The notes under the pieces were generated by a model that saw nothing but the letters and a program-made list of their open reading frames with translations, ran no database searches and was not told the DNA's origin. The translations under genes and the position numbers were made by a program. A DNA stretch of 64,000 nucleotides from Bactrocera neohumeralis (lineage: Eukaryota; Arthropoda; Insecta; Diptera; Tephritidae): NCBI RefSeq assembly GCF_024586455.1, contig NC_065922.1:36142089-36206088 (forward strand), in the 5' to 3' direction. Of this stretch, positions 12,480 to 24,123 are shown one piece after another (position 1 is the stretch's first letter; every line of letters begins with the position of its first letter).

Positions 12480-12975
12480 TTTTTGGAAAAACATATTTTA
12501 AAATCGGCCATTGCGATACCATTTCTAGTTACCCCTGTAAAAAATTAGCTCCTGTTGGCAGTATAACTTACAGGAACATCTGGATTGAAAAATACGTCTT
12601 TTAGTTAAAACATTAACTTAGAACATGGACGACGAAAAAAACTGAAAATTGGCAGACATTTTTACAAAAAAAATTAAACATTCAGTGAAAATTTGACATA
12701 GCTGTAATCGAAAAAAACCTTCGTCCAAGTCTGTAGAATTGTATTTCAAAGACCTGTGGAAAATTTCACGAAGATCAGTTGAGTAGTTCTCGAAAAATCT
12801 GCCCAACCTATTTCAAAAACACAGTTTTGAGAAAAACGCACAAGGCTGTATCTCCGAAACTATTACTAGGATCAACTTGAAAATGTAAGACAATATTCTA
12901 GAGGTGTTGCAGAATTTAATAAGACAATAAAAAAATCGATTTTTTTAAAGCCGTAAACCCATGTAACCGCTTCAG
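12480..12975 (-). repeat. MITE-family copy, reverse orientation
   Basis: The reverse complement matches 6330-6700 and 39820-40250: GGTTACATGGGTTTACGG at the end, TTATTGTCTTATTAAATTC, CTCTAGAATATTGTC, and CGGAGATACAGCCTTG. The terminus near 12970 reads ACCCATGTAACCGCTTCA, a decayed form of the ACCCATGTAACCCCTTAA end seen at 40508. Confidence 0.75.
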
Positions 12976-13377
12976 AAAGTTAACTCATCTCTAGACGATT
13001 GAAAATCAAAGATGATATTTTTGAAAAATTATCAAATGTGATAAATTTTATTATCCAATGGCATGATTCTTGAGAAATTTTCATTTTTAATCGATTTTGT
13101 GGTGCAAACAGTGAGAGTACCGAGATCGCAACTCATCTAAAACTGACGACAGTGTTGAATAAAAACATTTAAAACATGAAATTTAATTTTTGACAAGATT
13201 TCAAGCTCTTCCTAAACTGATTCAAATCCCTTCTTGATTTATCAAACCATCTCTTGTCTTTAGAAATTTTCCCACCGATCTAGCATGAAATTAAACTTGG
13301 TTAAGCTCTATTGTGTTTCCTCATACTTGATCTCTACTCCAGTTTATAATGGGTTGTCAAAAAAGTCTTGCGGTATT

Positions 13378-13475
13378 TTTATTGAATTTTTTTTTTTTAT
13401 TGAAATTTAAATGAATTTTGTTTTTTTATTGAAATTTAAATGAATTTTTTTTTTTTATTGAAATTTAAATGAATT
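13378..13475. repeat. three-copy AT-rich minisatellite inside the mariner
   Basis: The unit TTTTTATTGAAATTTAAATG followed by AATTTT is repeated three times in tandem, differing mainly in poly-T length. It sits between the element end and the truncated transposase. Confidence 0.85.
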
Positions 13476-13683
13476 TTTGATGACTCATGCCCAGATCTTG
13501 ACCGATGCTACGGCTGCTACTATGCCGGTCTCTTTCGACCAATTCAGCGATTTTATCGCAATTTTCGACGACAGGCCTTCCGGAGCGTGGCGCATCTTCG
13601 ACCCCTCTACACCAGAACGAAAACGTTGAAACCATCGTTGTGCGGTGGAAATGGAAACTGTATCGGGTCCATAAACTGGACAA
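13465..13683 (-). pseudogene. mariner transposase, N-terminal helix-turn-helix part
   Basis: The minus-strand frame contains DAPRSGRPVVENCDKIAELV and SSRSIGQDLGMSH, the typical second helix-turn-helix of mariner transposases. Upstream codons (WTRYSFHFHRTTMVSTF) correspond to the stretch before the SGVE segment, with frame damage. After GMSHQKFI the frame enters AT-rich minisatellite DNA, so no DDD catalytic domain is present. Confidence 0.85.
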
Positions 13684-13943
13684 ATTTTATTGGCGGCTTG
13701 AGATGCATTTTTGCCTTTATCTAGCAGTACTATAAAATATGCCGTATTTTCTCTTTATTTTGCTCCATGTTTGCGACGCTATAACTCACGAACGACTTAA
13801 AAGAAACGACAATCAATCAAACAACGTGTTCGCGCGTGAAATGAGCTTTCCAAAAAGGTATCGCATGACCCGATGCGACGAATAAAACTAGAACTACGCG
13901 CTTTCAGCGCCAACTAGCGAAAATACCGCAAGACTTTTTTGTA

Positions 13944-15047
13944 TATTATTATTAGTCGGGGTTTATATTAGAAATGGACGCTTTTAACACATTTTCTAAA
14001 GTTTGACACAATCCAATGATCGAAATTAGCTATTGCTGTTTAAGCAATCAAATCACTCTTTGGATCATTAGAACTTTTGATGGCAGTTCTTACATAGAGA
14101 TGTCGGTCAAACAACAAAAATTATAATCTTTGGATAATTAGAACTTTGGATGACAATTCCTGTATGGAGACCTCAGCCAAATACCAAAAATAATAAGTTA
14201 ATATTTAGTTAAATTCATAAATAAACAAAGAAAACAATATTTTTGATACCAGACACGCAAGAGAGTGACTCATTCAGAGGCAATAATTGGAGCTTTGAAG
14301 GAAGAATGTTAAATCAGCCCCGACTCCTGCAATAATTTATAACTTCTGTTGTTATCCTTTCAAGTTTCGGTGGTTGGTTGCTCATAACCATTCGACAGTG
14401 TTTATGAATTTCTCAAGGCAAAAGTCATTAGGCTGACGTCACGCGTGCTACTTTCCTTATCCGAAGAGATACATACATATACTCGTATAGGCGACAAATT
14501 TGTGTACATTATGAAAGTGGTAAAAGTCAAAACGGTCATACATGTCTGACATTTCTTTGTCGAAAATAGTGTAATAATAAACAAATGTCAAAATAGAAAG
14601 CAAAATAATATTTCATACGCTATCACAAAAGCATCTAAACACATTTCGTAAAACAAATCGCTTCGATTATACTTTTTCTTTTTGACAGCGCCACGCTTTT
14701 CCAGCCGTTGGTTGAGAATCGCGCGCACTTTGGGGGTTAGGGAATTCCGGCAGCTGGCAACAGCTGTCACTGGCAATGAAATTGGTTGATATTTGAAGGC
14801 AGCAAATGAAGAGTGATATGGGAAGTGAAGCAAAAGATTATAAATTTAAGAACTGCAACTTATTTTAATAATTATCTGTAACAAATGAACCGTTTGCTAT
14901 TTAATTCATTAGTTCATGGGTCCATGATTCATAAATTGAACTACTGCAATATTTCGGTCCGTAAATTGCCTGGCGATTGAATTGATTGAGTTTGCTTTAA
15001 ATTTTGCGCGGCCAATAGAATCGCGGCTACGAAATCAATGAAAATAA
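13944..15047. other. non-coding stretch
   Basis: No gene or clear repeat. Two imperfect direct copies of a phrase with TTTGGAT(C/A)ATTAGAACTT(T)TGATG occur near 14056 and 14131, probably a local duplication of about 75 bp. Confidence 0.4.
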
Positions 15048-15693
15048 GAAAAACACCTTAACTTCGGCTGCACCGAAGCTAATATACCCTTCACAGGTGC
15101 TTTTCTTTTAGTAACTATGTGTTCAGTTTGTATAGAAGCTATATGCTATAGAGGGCCGATCTGAACAATTTCTTCCGATATTACATTATTTCTATGAACA
15201 ATAATAACTCATACCAAATTTCGTGAAGATATATCGTCAAATAAGGAAGTTTCCCATGCAAGCACTAGATTCCGATCGTTCAGTTTGTATAGCAGCTATA
15301 TGCTATAGTAAGCCGATCTGAACAATTTCTTCGTATATTACATTTTTATCTTAGAAAATAACCTGTGCCAACTTTTGTGAAAATACACTGTCAAATGTGA
15401 AAGTTTTCCATACAAGAACTTGATTCCTATCGTTCAGTTTGTATGGCGGCTAACGTGGTCCAATATCGGCAGTTCCAACAAATGAGCAGCTTCTTGAAGA
15501 AAAAATGACGTTTGCAAAATTTCAAAACGATATCTTGAAAACTGTGGGATTAGTTCATATTTATACAGACAGACATACATGGCTAAATCGACTCAGCTCA
15601 ACATACCGATCATTTATATATATACTTTAAAGGGTCTTCGACGCTTTCTTCTGGGTGTTACAAACTTAATATACCTTGTTCAGGGTATAAAAA
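15048..15693 (-). repeat. repeat A, most complete copy in the window
   Basis: Runs from ACACCTTAACTTCGGCTGCACC to AGGGTATAAAA, given here in short phrases. It contains two internal copies of TTCAGTTTGTATAG(A/C)AGCTATATGCTATAG, the phrase GGCTAAATCGACTCAGCTCA, and GGGTCTTCGACGCTTTCTTC. One end carries a small hairpin (CTTCGG CTGCA CCGAAG). Partial copies are at 4440, 22879, 26590, 28240, 41963 and 43012. No coding capacity. The hairpin near one end is compatible with a Helitron-related element, but the required end bases are not convincing, so it is left unclassified. Confidence 0.8.
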
Positions 15694-18648
15694 TATGACA
15701 ATCTAGTTTTTTTTTTGTCACTCAAAGGGTCACATTTGATCAGATTGTGAACGGACCTGGCGTTCAGCTTACCTACTTTGGGGGAACCCGGTCGATCGAT
15801 TTATAAGGTAGTCTTATGGGAATATGAGTGAGATTGTTTAAAACGGATGCTTTTGAAACACAATTTACAAGGAGCCTTGATTTGAATTCTAATGACTATT
15901 TGAGAGTCATTGGATCATTGCATTGAGTTTCAAAAAAAAAAAAAAACAAAACCTCTTACGATTGATAGTCAAAAAACGTCGAAAGGACCAAAAGTGTCCA
16001 AAATTATATACAATATACACAAATTAAGATCAAGTAATCGTTGTTTGAGGGTGATTCTACGCATTCCTGTGGGATCAGCCCGACGTAGTGTATTATAAGA
16101 TATTAAACTGAATCAAAAATTTAAGAAAAACACCCTGACCACTGATCGAAAAGACTAGTAACAAATATACTTATATTTTCTATTGCGTAATTTCCTTTAC
16201 AGGGTTGGCTTTAGAAGTTTTGCCTCAAAAGTTCTATAGTTTGGCTTTGATGGTCTCTTTCTCTAAGATGCGAAACTTTTCTTACTCGTGATTTTCTATA
16301 TACCGTTACATTTTTATATTTTCACCATAACTAAATAAACTATAAACTAGAAATTTTAAATTTTCCCGAAATTTAGTCAACATTTTGCTCTGATAATATA
16401 TTTTTTTCTAAATAAACACAATCGAATAAGCCATCAACTTAACCTTACTTCTTCATTCAGCATTTTCTCACAACTAATTTTAATTGAATATTAAAGCTTT
16501 TTTGGTCCATGAATTTACCAAATAAGCAACTTCAAATAAATATTCAAAGTGTACAATATTGCCTTCAACTTCAAGGGCATACAATCAGTGCTGTAAAGTG
16601 GTTTTCAATTTTCCAGTTTTTTTCCTAATCTTTATCATGTTTCAAGTTTCAAGTTTTTGTTTAGACCCCCAAAAATGCATACGAACGCTGGCTTCTAGCT
16701 TTCTTGCAACCAAATTGATTACTCACTATTAGCGCATTGTTATTTAAGCATATGTTTAGGTATGTACACATACATAAACATGTTTTTACACATACATATG
16801 CATGATTGTATGTATTTAATTTGTGAATGCATTGTCATTGGGGCGTTTGAGAAAAATGCATTCGAAGATTTCGAAATGGACTAAAATTAATTTCAAGCTA
16901 ATTGAGAAATTAAGATAAATGATGTGAATATATTTGTGTGCTATTTTCCAAAAAATATATGAGTATGTGTATGTCAATGTGGAAACAGTAGAGGAGAGAA
17001 TAGATTCACAATTTTTATAATGCATTTGCTGAACAAATTATATAACAAAGTAAAATTGTATTGGATTTGTGGATTTTGAATTGAAATTACTATATGGTAT
17101 ATAACTATATACGTGTGTTTCTTCTAAATTTGAAAGTTCATTTCATCATCATCATCCGCAATCTCAAAACAACAACACCGGCTTGGCGGGCAAGAATGAA
17201 TCAAGCCAATTTGATGTGTGTGTTCCAGTTTTGATGTGAACCGGGTTCCAGTGAGGGCACACCATTCTGACCTCATCAAATACAGAACATTACCTTGGGG
17301 TCATGGAATTGGTCACTTTTCACAATGATTTTTTGCGTTTAGGATTATCGTAATGGATCCTTTTTTATCATCAGTCATGAATAGGTGCAAACCGACTTCT
17401 TCAAGTCAAGTCAAGTAGCATTTTTGACATGCAAACCCGACATTCAACTTCTCTTGGCTTCAATTTGTTGTTTATTAATCATATGAATGACATAAAAATA
17501 ATAATTAAGTTACGCCATTTCATTGTAAACCGCACGATATACTTAGTTATAAACCCAAATAATCTTGAATATTATTTTTTTTTAAGATAATTTCAAGCAT
17601 AACAATTTTTATGGATCATCCTATATTATAATTATTTAAATATGTTTTTCGCTTGAACCCACTTGTCGCGTTTTGAATTTCTTTTTATTTTTGAATGCTC
17701 CATCATTGCCGTCTGCAGAAGATAGCCTTTTGAAAACATTAAATATCCCACGCAATACCAACTGTATATTTCAAGTGCGCCACTTGGGCATAATTAAAAA
17801 GTAAAAGAAAAATGTTAAAGTTATATTTCCCCTCTCTACAATTAAGCGCTGGCTGGCTGGAGGCCTCTGCTTTGTGGGGCAGCGGAAGTACTTCAAGCAT
17901 ATTTCATGCAATTGATTGCCGGTTTTATTTATAAATATGTTAGCACACATGTACATTTGTATGTATGTATGTGTGTGTACAATTTTCTTAACTTTTTTTG
18001 TAAGACATTCGAATCTTCAAATTTCAAGTGCAAGTTTCGTGTGCCTTATTTTTAGAAAGCACATTTCGAAATTTGGGGGCCGAAACGCACGAAATCAAAG
18101 CATTAACATTTCAAATATATTCTATGAATGTTGTTGATGTTGCACAATTTGTTAGGATACTAAAGCGCTAGTTGTGCTATTTTCTTTGTTTAATTTATTG
18201 TTTTTAAAGATGCCAACAGTAAATCCATTTTAAATTTGATAGCTTGAGACTTTGTAAATAAAAGGTGAGACAAACTTACAACATGTACATATATATACTA
18301 TAAATGTATATATGTAGAGACCCAAATGTTAGGTCGAAATATGTATGTATATACATAGATGTTCATTAATACTCTATAGTGAAATATTACAACATTTCTG
18401 TCAGGAAAAGGAGTAGTCCGAAAAGAACATATTCGTGCTGATTTATAAATAAGTTACTTTGTTATAAAGGATTCGAAATAATTAATTATGTGTACATATA
18501 CATATATAGTTAGTATATATAGTTTTACTTCTGTTCAGTTTATGGTAAACCCTTTAATAAGGCTTCATGTTGAATTAAATATTATTGTGTGATACTCATT
18601 ATTACTATTTTTTTTTCAAATTCAAACTACTAGCTCTGATTCAGTATT
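15694..18648. other. non-coding stretch
   Basis: AT-rich, mostly single copy in appearance. It contains microsatellites of the ATGTATGTACATA type (16760-16810, 17950-17975). No exon or transposon domain recognised. Confidence 0.4.
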
Positions 18649-18720
18649 TAAGGGGTTAATCCAATTTTGAATCTCAATAAATCGATTTATATATATGCAG
18701 TATAACAATTTCGATTTTGT
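18649..18720. repeat. TTAAGGGG-type MITE end, truncated
   Basis: TTAAGGGGTTAATCC at 18649 resembles the left ends at 36132 (TTAAGGGGTTACGTGGG) and 39808. It is followed by AATAAATCGATTT and is then cut by the next MITE starting at 18721. Confidence 0.5.
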
Positions 18721-19175
18721 AAGGGGTCAGTAGGGTAATCTTTTAAATTTTTTTTTGTTTTGCATTTTCTGTTCCCTTATACCTTATACCTGGCTATCGT
18801 CCTTATATTTTTTATAATGTATTGAAAATGTTATGACAAAATTTATGTAAAAAAAATGGAAAAAAAAAAAAAACGTTAATAAATTTTTTATTTATCAACA
18901 TTTTTTCATGATTCTAGTAGGAACGACAACCATTTACGTACTTTTTAAGAATATATTGGGTTTTTGTGTTTCAGATGATCCAAACATAAAAAAGCGTGTC
19001 CGCCAGTGAAAAAACGCAGCCATTTCTCCGACAGATGTCATCAAAAAATTCCGAAAAAATTTGTTTACACACTCCACAATATACCTCATGATATGTGAAA
19101 AAAGTTCTATTGTAGAATAAAAATTTCTATGAAAAAAATGTCAAAAAACAGGCCAGATTACCCTACTGACCCCTT
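18721..19175. mobile_element. 455 bp MITE with perfect terminal inverted repeats
   Basis: The first 21 bases (AAGGGGTCAGTAGGG then TAATCT) are exactly complementary to the last 21 (19155-19175, AGATTA then CCCTACTGACCCCTT). The interior is AT-rich without coding capacity. The perfect termini imply a recent insertion. The ends resemble other TTAA/GGGG MITEs in the window, but here the flanking bases are TGTA and TTCA, not an exact TTAA pair. Confidence 0.88.
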
Positions 19176-19440
19176 CAGTCACTCTGAAGTGTAAGTTTTT
19201 TACAAAAAAAATTTTTTTTGGGAGCCGCCATTTTGCCAAAATTCAAAATTTTTACAAGTCCTTTGATCGGTACCTTTTATTGGTTTTGATATAATTTTAA
19301 GCAGAGAAATCTTCCTCAGCGACACTTCCTCAGTCACCTTTCTTCGGAGGTCCTCCTGGACATCAGCTATGGGATCAAGGAAATCCAAAATCTTTAAAAA
19401 TGAATTGCCGAATATTAAAGTACATTAAATTCTGTAAATG
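19176..19440 (+). repeat. repeat B
   Basis: Shared with 30793-31480 and 40511-40590. It starts AGTCACTCTGAAGTGTAA, then a T/A run, GGGAGCCGCCATTTTGCC, and later TTGGTTTTGATATAATTTTA and CGGAGGTCCT. Small open frames in it are not conserved between copies. Confidence 0.7.
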
Positions 19441-20715
19441 TATTACTGTTAATGTTATTAATGCTATTGTTATTGTGGACATATGTATGTAGCTCCTTAT
19501 GTAAAATATTTTTCTGTTTACATTCAACTAGAAGAAGACCGATATATTTTGTCATCTGGTAGGAAAGTCATGACAAAATGTCAGTTATAGTATATCCGAC
19601 TAGTTGGACTTCAAACCTTAAAACCCATAAAGAAATTTGAAACTAGTTAAATTTGCTACAGGCCATCTATTAAAACACACAAACGAAGACATACAAGACA
19701 ATTTGCACTTCGAATGACCAAACGAGTAAATGTTGAGTTAGAAAAGAGGTGATTTTCCAGCTAAGAACGATAGTCATTACAAGGAAATTTCATGGGTAAG
19801 TGTATTACAAATTGATATATAAAAAAATGATTTTGAAAATTTTTGTGTTGTCACTTTTTTGTAGTTAGTGTGCTATATTTTGACTTTATTTGGCTCGATA
19901 AAACAATCAATGACATCACTGTGCATGAAAGTGAAAACTTTACGTGAAGGTTAAATGCATTAAACAGCGGTATAACCAATGGAAATTGAGCAAAGGGAGA
20001 ATAAAAGCAAGCATTGAATGAGTTTGAGTTATAAATAACGCATTAAACGCTTTGATATGAACATATAAATAAAATACATACATATATTATATGTACAATT
20101 GTATAAAATATATAAACAAGTATTTTTAGAATAAATAATTAGCTTAACGTGGGTGCAATCAGAACTCTTTTCCCAATCGTATTTGGATCGAATACATACA
20201 ATAGTCCATGTAGAATTTTATTTCAATTTAAATAATGTTATGGCCATAAGCGTCCAGTAAGCTGAAACCACGGAAGAAAACTTAACGGCTCAATAAAAAA
20301 TTTAATATCGAATAATAAGAAATAAAGAAACGATCGGTAAGTAGACGTAAGTAATCAAAGAGAACCGTCTGAAGTTTAGAAAAACAACATTTACTGTCAT
20401 TTCTGGTTAGCAGACATCTATCAGTTAGCAGATATCTAGTCTGTTAGCGGATATTTATCAGTTGTTGTATTAGATGTCTATCAGCTAAGCTCTGATAAAC
20501 TTAACCAAGATTCGTTCTTTCGCTAAAGAACATTTTTTTAACTGGAATTGAACTGACATATGACTGTTAACCAGACATTGCGAAAACGGCCCTAAGGGGT
20601 CGATAGAAATTTTTGAGAGTTGGTTTCATTGTTCATTGAAATATTATTATAGTCAATGGCGAGTGCTATATGACAAACTATGATTTGTGAATCTCAATTA
20701 TGAGCTTAGTAAACT
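19441..20715. other. non-coding stretch with a short degenerate minisatellite
   Basis: No gene. Between about 20400 and 20490 the phrase TATCAGTTAGCAGATAT recurs four or five times in degenerate form. Confidence 0.45.
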
Positions 20716-21048
20716 TTGGTTTTATCAAACGTACAAACGATCATTTTAGCAGGTCATTTCGAAAATTTCAACTGGTCATCTACAAAATGGCGCAATATTG
20801 TAGACTCCTGGAAGCAAAATTCCAGACACACTAACAGAACTTTTAAATATGGTGGTCTTAGCACAATGGTATGGACTTGTTTTTCATACCATGGTATCGG
20901 TACTATACAATTGATCTATAGAATCATGGGCAGAGCAGTGTATGTAAGCTTACTGAAGAATGTTATGTCACCATTTGCCAGCTGGAAAATGCCTATAAAA
21001 AAGATTTTTGAGCAGGATAAAGATCAACAACATACAGGTAAACTATGA
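20716..21048 (+). pseudogene. Tc1 transposase, catalytic-core fragment
   Basis: A 110-codon frame matches the central part of Tc1 transposases. It has a KYGGLSTMVWTCFSYHGIG segment (relatives have KHGGGSVMVWGCFS), and it ends in EQDKDQQHTGKL, equivalent to QQDNDPKHTSKL with the second catalytic aspartate kept. The DNA-binding domain, the first aspartate and the C-terminal SPDLNPIE part are missing. No termini were found, so this is a relic. It is a different lineage from the Tc1 at 4674. Confidence 0.8.
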
Positions 21049-22878
21049 AGTGTTGCAACCTCTGTGTAGAGATGAATTAAGGCATTACAACCAGATATAA
21101 GTCAACCGAAAATATTTATTATTTGAAATTTGAAGTGTTAACTGGATTTTTTCGCCTTTTTTTTATCAAAAAAGCACAACTATTTTCAAGCAATTTTTAA
21201 TTTTTTTTTTATCTAGTAGGTATAAAATATAAATGCATGTATTGGAAAGAGAAAACTCACCTCACCTAAAATGCAAAATAACGTAACATCACTTTTCATA
21301 ACTTTACAGGCAAAGGAAAAACGATCTAATGAAAGCCTCACATTGAAACAAAATTTGAAATTTGGTTATAGAATGGTTATATATTGGTTATATCGCACAG
21401 CAGGAGGTTAAAATTGTATGATATGATTATCGTAAGCAATAAAAAACTCAATTTCGAGATCATTGGTGATACATACGAAGTTCTGCATTTCAGGTGACTA
21501 TATAGTACTATGTAGAAATAGCTAAACAATTACTTTTAAAAGTTATTGATTCCATAGCTTATATGTTTGATATAATTTTTTTTTGTTTTAAAGTCAATAG
21601 CTATCAACACAACTATTTTCATGAACACAGCAGTATTTTATAAATAATTTACAACCTTGCAAATGCAAGCGATTTCCTGCCCATATTTCTTTATATAGAT
21701 TTCATGATACATGAAATATTTCAACGCAATTAAACCTTTGAAATGCGATGACTTTGAATGCAACGGAAGGGCAAGAGATGCGAACAAATGCAATAGTAAT
21801 AATTCAGAATATGCGATTTATAATCTTCTACTCGCCTAAACCTCTGAAAATATTTGTAATTATTTGCAGGTTGCTTTGAGTTCTATTTATATAAACATAA
21901 ATTAAATTAGAAACAATTAAGCTAATGCACACAATGAGAATTCAATGACAAAAACAGATATTTCTACGTGACAATTGCTAATTCATTTAAATAAAAAAAT
22001 AATCAATAAAAAAATATAAAATACTAAAACAAAGATTATACGAAGAAAATAAAAGTCGCACAATGGCAACGTCTCCCAACACACATTGCTTAGAAACAAG
22101 GCCGAATCACTCATCGTTCTATTTTGGTATGTCAAATATGTAAATGTAACGCCACGGCAACGCCGGTAAACTGGGCCAACGCCCCAATAAAATATTATGA
22201 CGACACATTGCGACGAAAGCTTCAACAGCACAACAACAAAAGAGACAATCCAATAGAAACACAAATATACACTAAGTAGGCAGCGCTCAGCACGTACAAA
22301 TCTACTTGCACAGACACCCATACACATACAAGTATATTTATATATATACATATATACAATTATTGACTAGGTGTAGCAGCAGCAGCCGGTGGCAGTTGGC
22401 CGTCGTCACCAGGGAATCGAACTGATGCTGACTAAATGACATAATGCACGCTTCGAGAGCTTGTAATTGTATGTGTTTGCGTAGGTGTGTGTGTGAATGT
22501 GTTTGCCGCTGTGTGCTGCTTATGATCGATGCGGTGATCGGTTGTTGCATTTAGCGCTTTCGCACACATAGTTATCTACTCTGTGAGATCATTGAGAGTG
22601 ATCGATCGAATAGCAACTCTGAGAATGCTGTGAGATACAGTCACAATATGAACTTCAAATATATGAATATGTATGTACATAACCTACAGTCGCACTAGTT
22701 AAAAAATATCGAAATATTTCAGACTGAAACTGAACTAGTCCGAAAAAAACCATTCTTGCTTCACTTACGAAAAGGTTTATTGAGCGAGAGATATTTGTGA
22801 TAGAAAACTAATATCCGTTAACATGTGCATTTCTTATAGCATAAAAGTGTATAAAAAATTGTTAATATTGATTTTGAT
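21049..22878. other. non-coding stretch
   Basis: No exon or transposon recognised. A GC-richer patch (22070-22620) with CAGCAGCAGC and GTGTGTGTG runs looks single copy. Confidence 0.4.
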
Positions 22879-23047
22879 TGATCAGTTTGTATGGCAGCTA
22901 TATACTATGGTGATCCGTTCTGAACAATTTCTTTGGAAATTGCTCCATTGCCTTAGTCAATAGCTCGTGCCAAATTTCGTGAAGATACATACATATATTG
23001 ACATATAACAAATTTTTCAATGCAAGAACTTAATTTGGATCGTTCAG
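22879..23047 (-). repeat. repeat A fragment abutting a LINE
   Basis: Contains TCAGTTTGTATGGCAGCTAT and TGCCAAATTTCGTGAAGATA. It ends at GATCGTTCAG, exactly where LINE-derived sequence starts. Confidence 0.75.
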
Positions 23048-24123
23048 AAGGCAACTCTGTCTTCGGTAGGCCTTCAACTATCGAAGTCATGCTGAAGCTC
23101 ACACCCTTGCATCGAGTGATCAAATAGGCAGCGAAACATTCCATGCTCCTCCTGGCAGCAAAGGGTTTTGGCAAAGGGAAATTAATGTCGGCTCAACAAA
23201 TTAAGGCCTCGGTTAAGACACACCACTGCGCCTTCTTCCAAAAACCCGGCGTTACGAAGACCGTAAGCTTTACAAAGAAGTTTATAGTTACTCTCGGCAG
23301 TAAGGCGGAGTTGAATAATTCCACGCTCGACTCACTACTGAGGAGCAGCACTATCTAGTGGTACACTGACGGCTCGAAAACACCGGAAAGCATTGGAGTA
23401 GGCAATGTGGGGCCGCATATCAAACTATCCACAGGAAAGGAAATGTTTTCCGAGTATCTTTCAAGCAAAAGTCTTTGTAGTGTGCAGAAGTTAATCTCCA
23501 TCGCAACCACCGTATCGCTATACTCAGCGTTGGTCAAGCGGCACCAAAAACGATCTCAGTTTATGCGGCCAAATCGCTTTTGGTGGAGGAGTGTATAGGA
23601 AGACTGAATCGCCTATCAGTTTGCAACCGTGTACACCTGATCTGGATGCAGGGGCATAAACGGGGAGCCGGCAAATAAGCTGGCCGACGAACTATCCCGC
23701 TCTATGGCAGCTTCCAGGATGATGGGGTCAGAACCGGTGGGGCTTACACTATAAAAGGAATTGCTCTGCACGGAGGAGAGAGTGGGGAGAGAACGGCACT
23801 GGCAGCAGGCAACAGGAATGCGCCACGCTACAGGCTACAACCTGACAAGATTTAGAGATATAATCAACCTCCCCCGAGACATATTCCGTCTACTTGTCGC
23901 ACTCTATACAAGGCACTGCAGGCTCAGGAAGCACTTGTCCAAAATGGGCACAATCTCTTACGAAAACTGCCGGTTTTGCGACATGGAACAAGACACTTTA
24001 AAACATCTGATTCTAGAATGCCCAGCAATTTGTAGAAGCAGAGGCAAGGCCCTAGGTTTCATCTACGTTGGCAGGGATCACATCACCTCAGTCGCGCCCA
24101 CAAGCTGCTGGAATTATTCATAG
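23048..24123 (+). pseudogene. RNase H-type LINE (I/LOA-like), 3' part of ORF2
   Basis: Reading through several frames, it starts at the end of the reverse-transcriptase connection region (FGRPSTIE, then LTPLHRVIK). It continues into an RNase H-like domain with WYTDGSKTPESIGVG at about 23360 and ECIGRLNRLSVCNRVHLIW near 23590, and ends with a C-terminal zinc knuckle CRFCDMEQDTLKHLILECP near 23970. About 67 bp are missing near 23080 relative to the copy at 52.44 kb. Stops (for example TAG at 23356) and frame changes break it. A TCTATCTATCTA tail follows near 24210. The clade name is tentative. Confidence 0.82.

Larger units (their letters stand above)
13351..13943 (-). mobile_element. internally deleted mariner element, both ends kept
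   Basis: Inverted termini: CAAAAAAGTCTTGCGGTATTT at 13358 is mirrored by AAATACCGCAAGACTTTTTTG ending at 13941, which is followed by TA. Only about 590 bp lie between, against roughly 1.3 kb for complete mariners. The catalytic half is missing and only the DNA-binding part of the transposase remains, on the minus strand. The end at 13358 has no clear TA. Such deletion derivatives can be mobilised by a full-length relative. Confidence 0.85.

Noticed and set aside
22953..23174. 73-codon minus-strand frame
   Set aside because: It spans the junction of repeat A and the LINE remnant on the strand opposite to the LINE coding direction.
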